Of a DNA stretch of 5,179 nucleotides, positions 5,143 through 5,179 are shown one piece after another. Below the pieces are notes generated by a model. It did not search any database. It was not told the DNA's origin and was given only the letters and a program-made list of their open reading frames with translations. Every line of letters begins with the position of its first letter. Position 1 is the stretch's first letter. Origin of the DNA: a bacterium (GTDB lineage: Bacteria > Verrucomicrobiota > Kiritimatiellia > UBA8416); NCBI GenBank assembly GCA_020048935.1, contig JAIFLS010000068.1, forward strand, positions 1-5,179. Direction: 5' to 3'. Made by a program: the position numbers and the translations under genes.

Positions 5143-5179
5143 ACAGGCCTTCTGGATCGGGGTGGGTGGATACGCTGCT
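5126..5179 (+). CDS. Start of a further gene, unidentified (partial)
   Basis: An ATG at 5126 opens a frame that continues to the window edge (18 codons: MKRYVKQAFWIGVGGYAA). GAGGG at 5115-5119 is placed 6 nt upstream. The start lies inside kdsA in a different frame, giving a 17-nt overlap like the other junctions in this cluster. The visible residues are a basic beginning followed by a hydrophobic, aromatic and Gly-rich stretch. This suits a membrane anchor, a signal peptide, or the N-terminus of a membrane-associated LPS enzyme. Position after kdsA suggests an LPS function such as an LptC-like protein or a transferase, but too little is present to choose. Confidence 0.55.
   Translation, partial: MKRYVKQAFWIGVGGYAA

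Overview
The window is a compact, GC-rich, single-direction (+ strand) stretch from a Gram-negative bacterium. It runs from the end of a replication gene, through the conserved ybaB-recR pair and a YggS-family PLP protein, into a lipopolysaccharide (LPS) inner-core cassette for heptose and Kdo. The heptose kinase, CMP-Kdo synthetase and Kdo-8-phosphate synthase together imply an LPS-type outer membrane. The high GC, the G-rich coding strand and a CACGAAG-type interspersed repeat in the first gap fit a PVC-type bacterium (Kiritimatiellota, Verrucomicrobia or Lentisphaerae). That placement is inference and not proven by the sequence.

Layout: positions 3-83 are the last codons of an upstream gene, most likely dnaX. 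Positions 84-199 are the only real intergenic gap and carry the short repeat array and the ribosome binding site of ybaB. Then follow ybaB (200-517), recR (521-1120), a YggS/PLPBP gene (1120-1836), an unrecognised one-TM envelope protein with AsmA-like N-terminal character (1827-2579), hldA (2569-3582), kdsB (3582-4331), kdsA (4324-5142), and the start of a further gene (5126 to the window edge).

From ybaB onward, neighbouring genes are 3 nt apart or overlap by 1-17 nt, and most starts have a purine-rich Shine-Dalgarno inside the preceding gene. They therefore look like one translationally coupled operon. The first half handles DNA metabolism and PLP homeostasis. The second half supplies sugars to the LPS core: KdsA makes Kdo-8-phosphate, KdsB activates Kdo as CMP-Kdo, and HldA phosphorylates heptose-7-phosphate on the way to ADP-heptose. 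The membrane protein between the halves is the only full-length gene without a clear assignment.

I found no RNA gene, CRISPR array, insertion sequence, phage gene or convincing terminator. Apart from the small repeat, the unassigned membrane protein and some motif variants, this is ordinary housekeeping sequence, and I see no previously undescribed system here.
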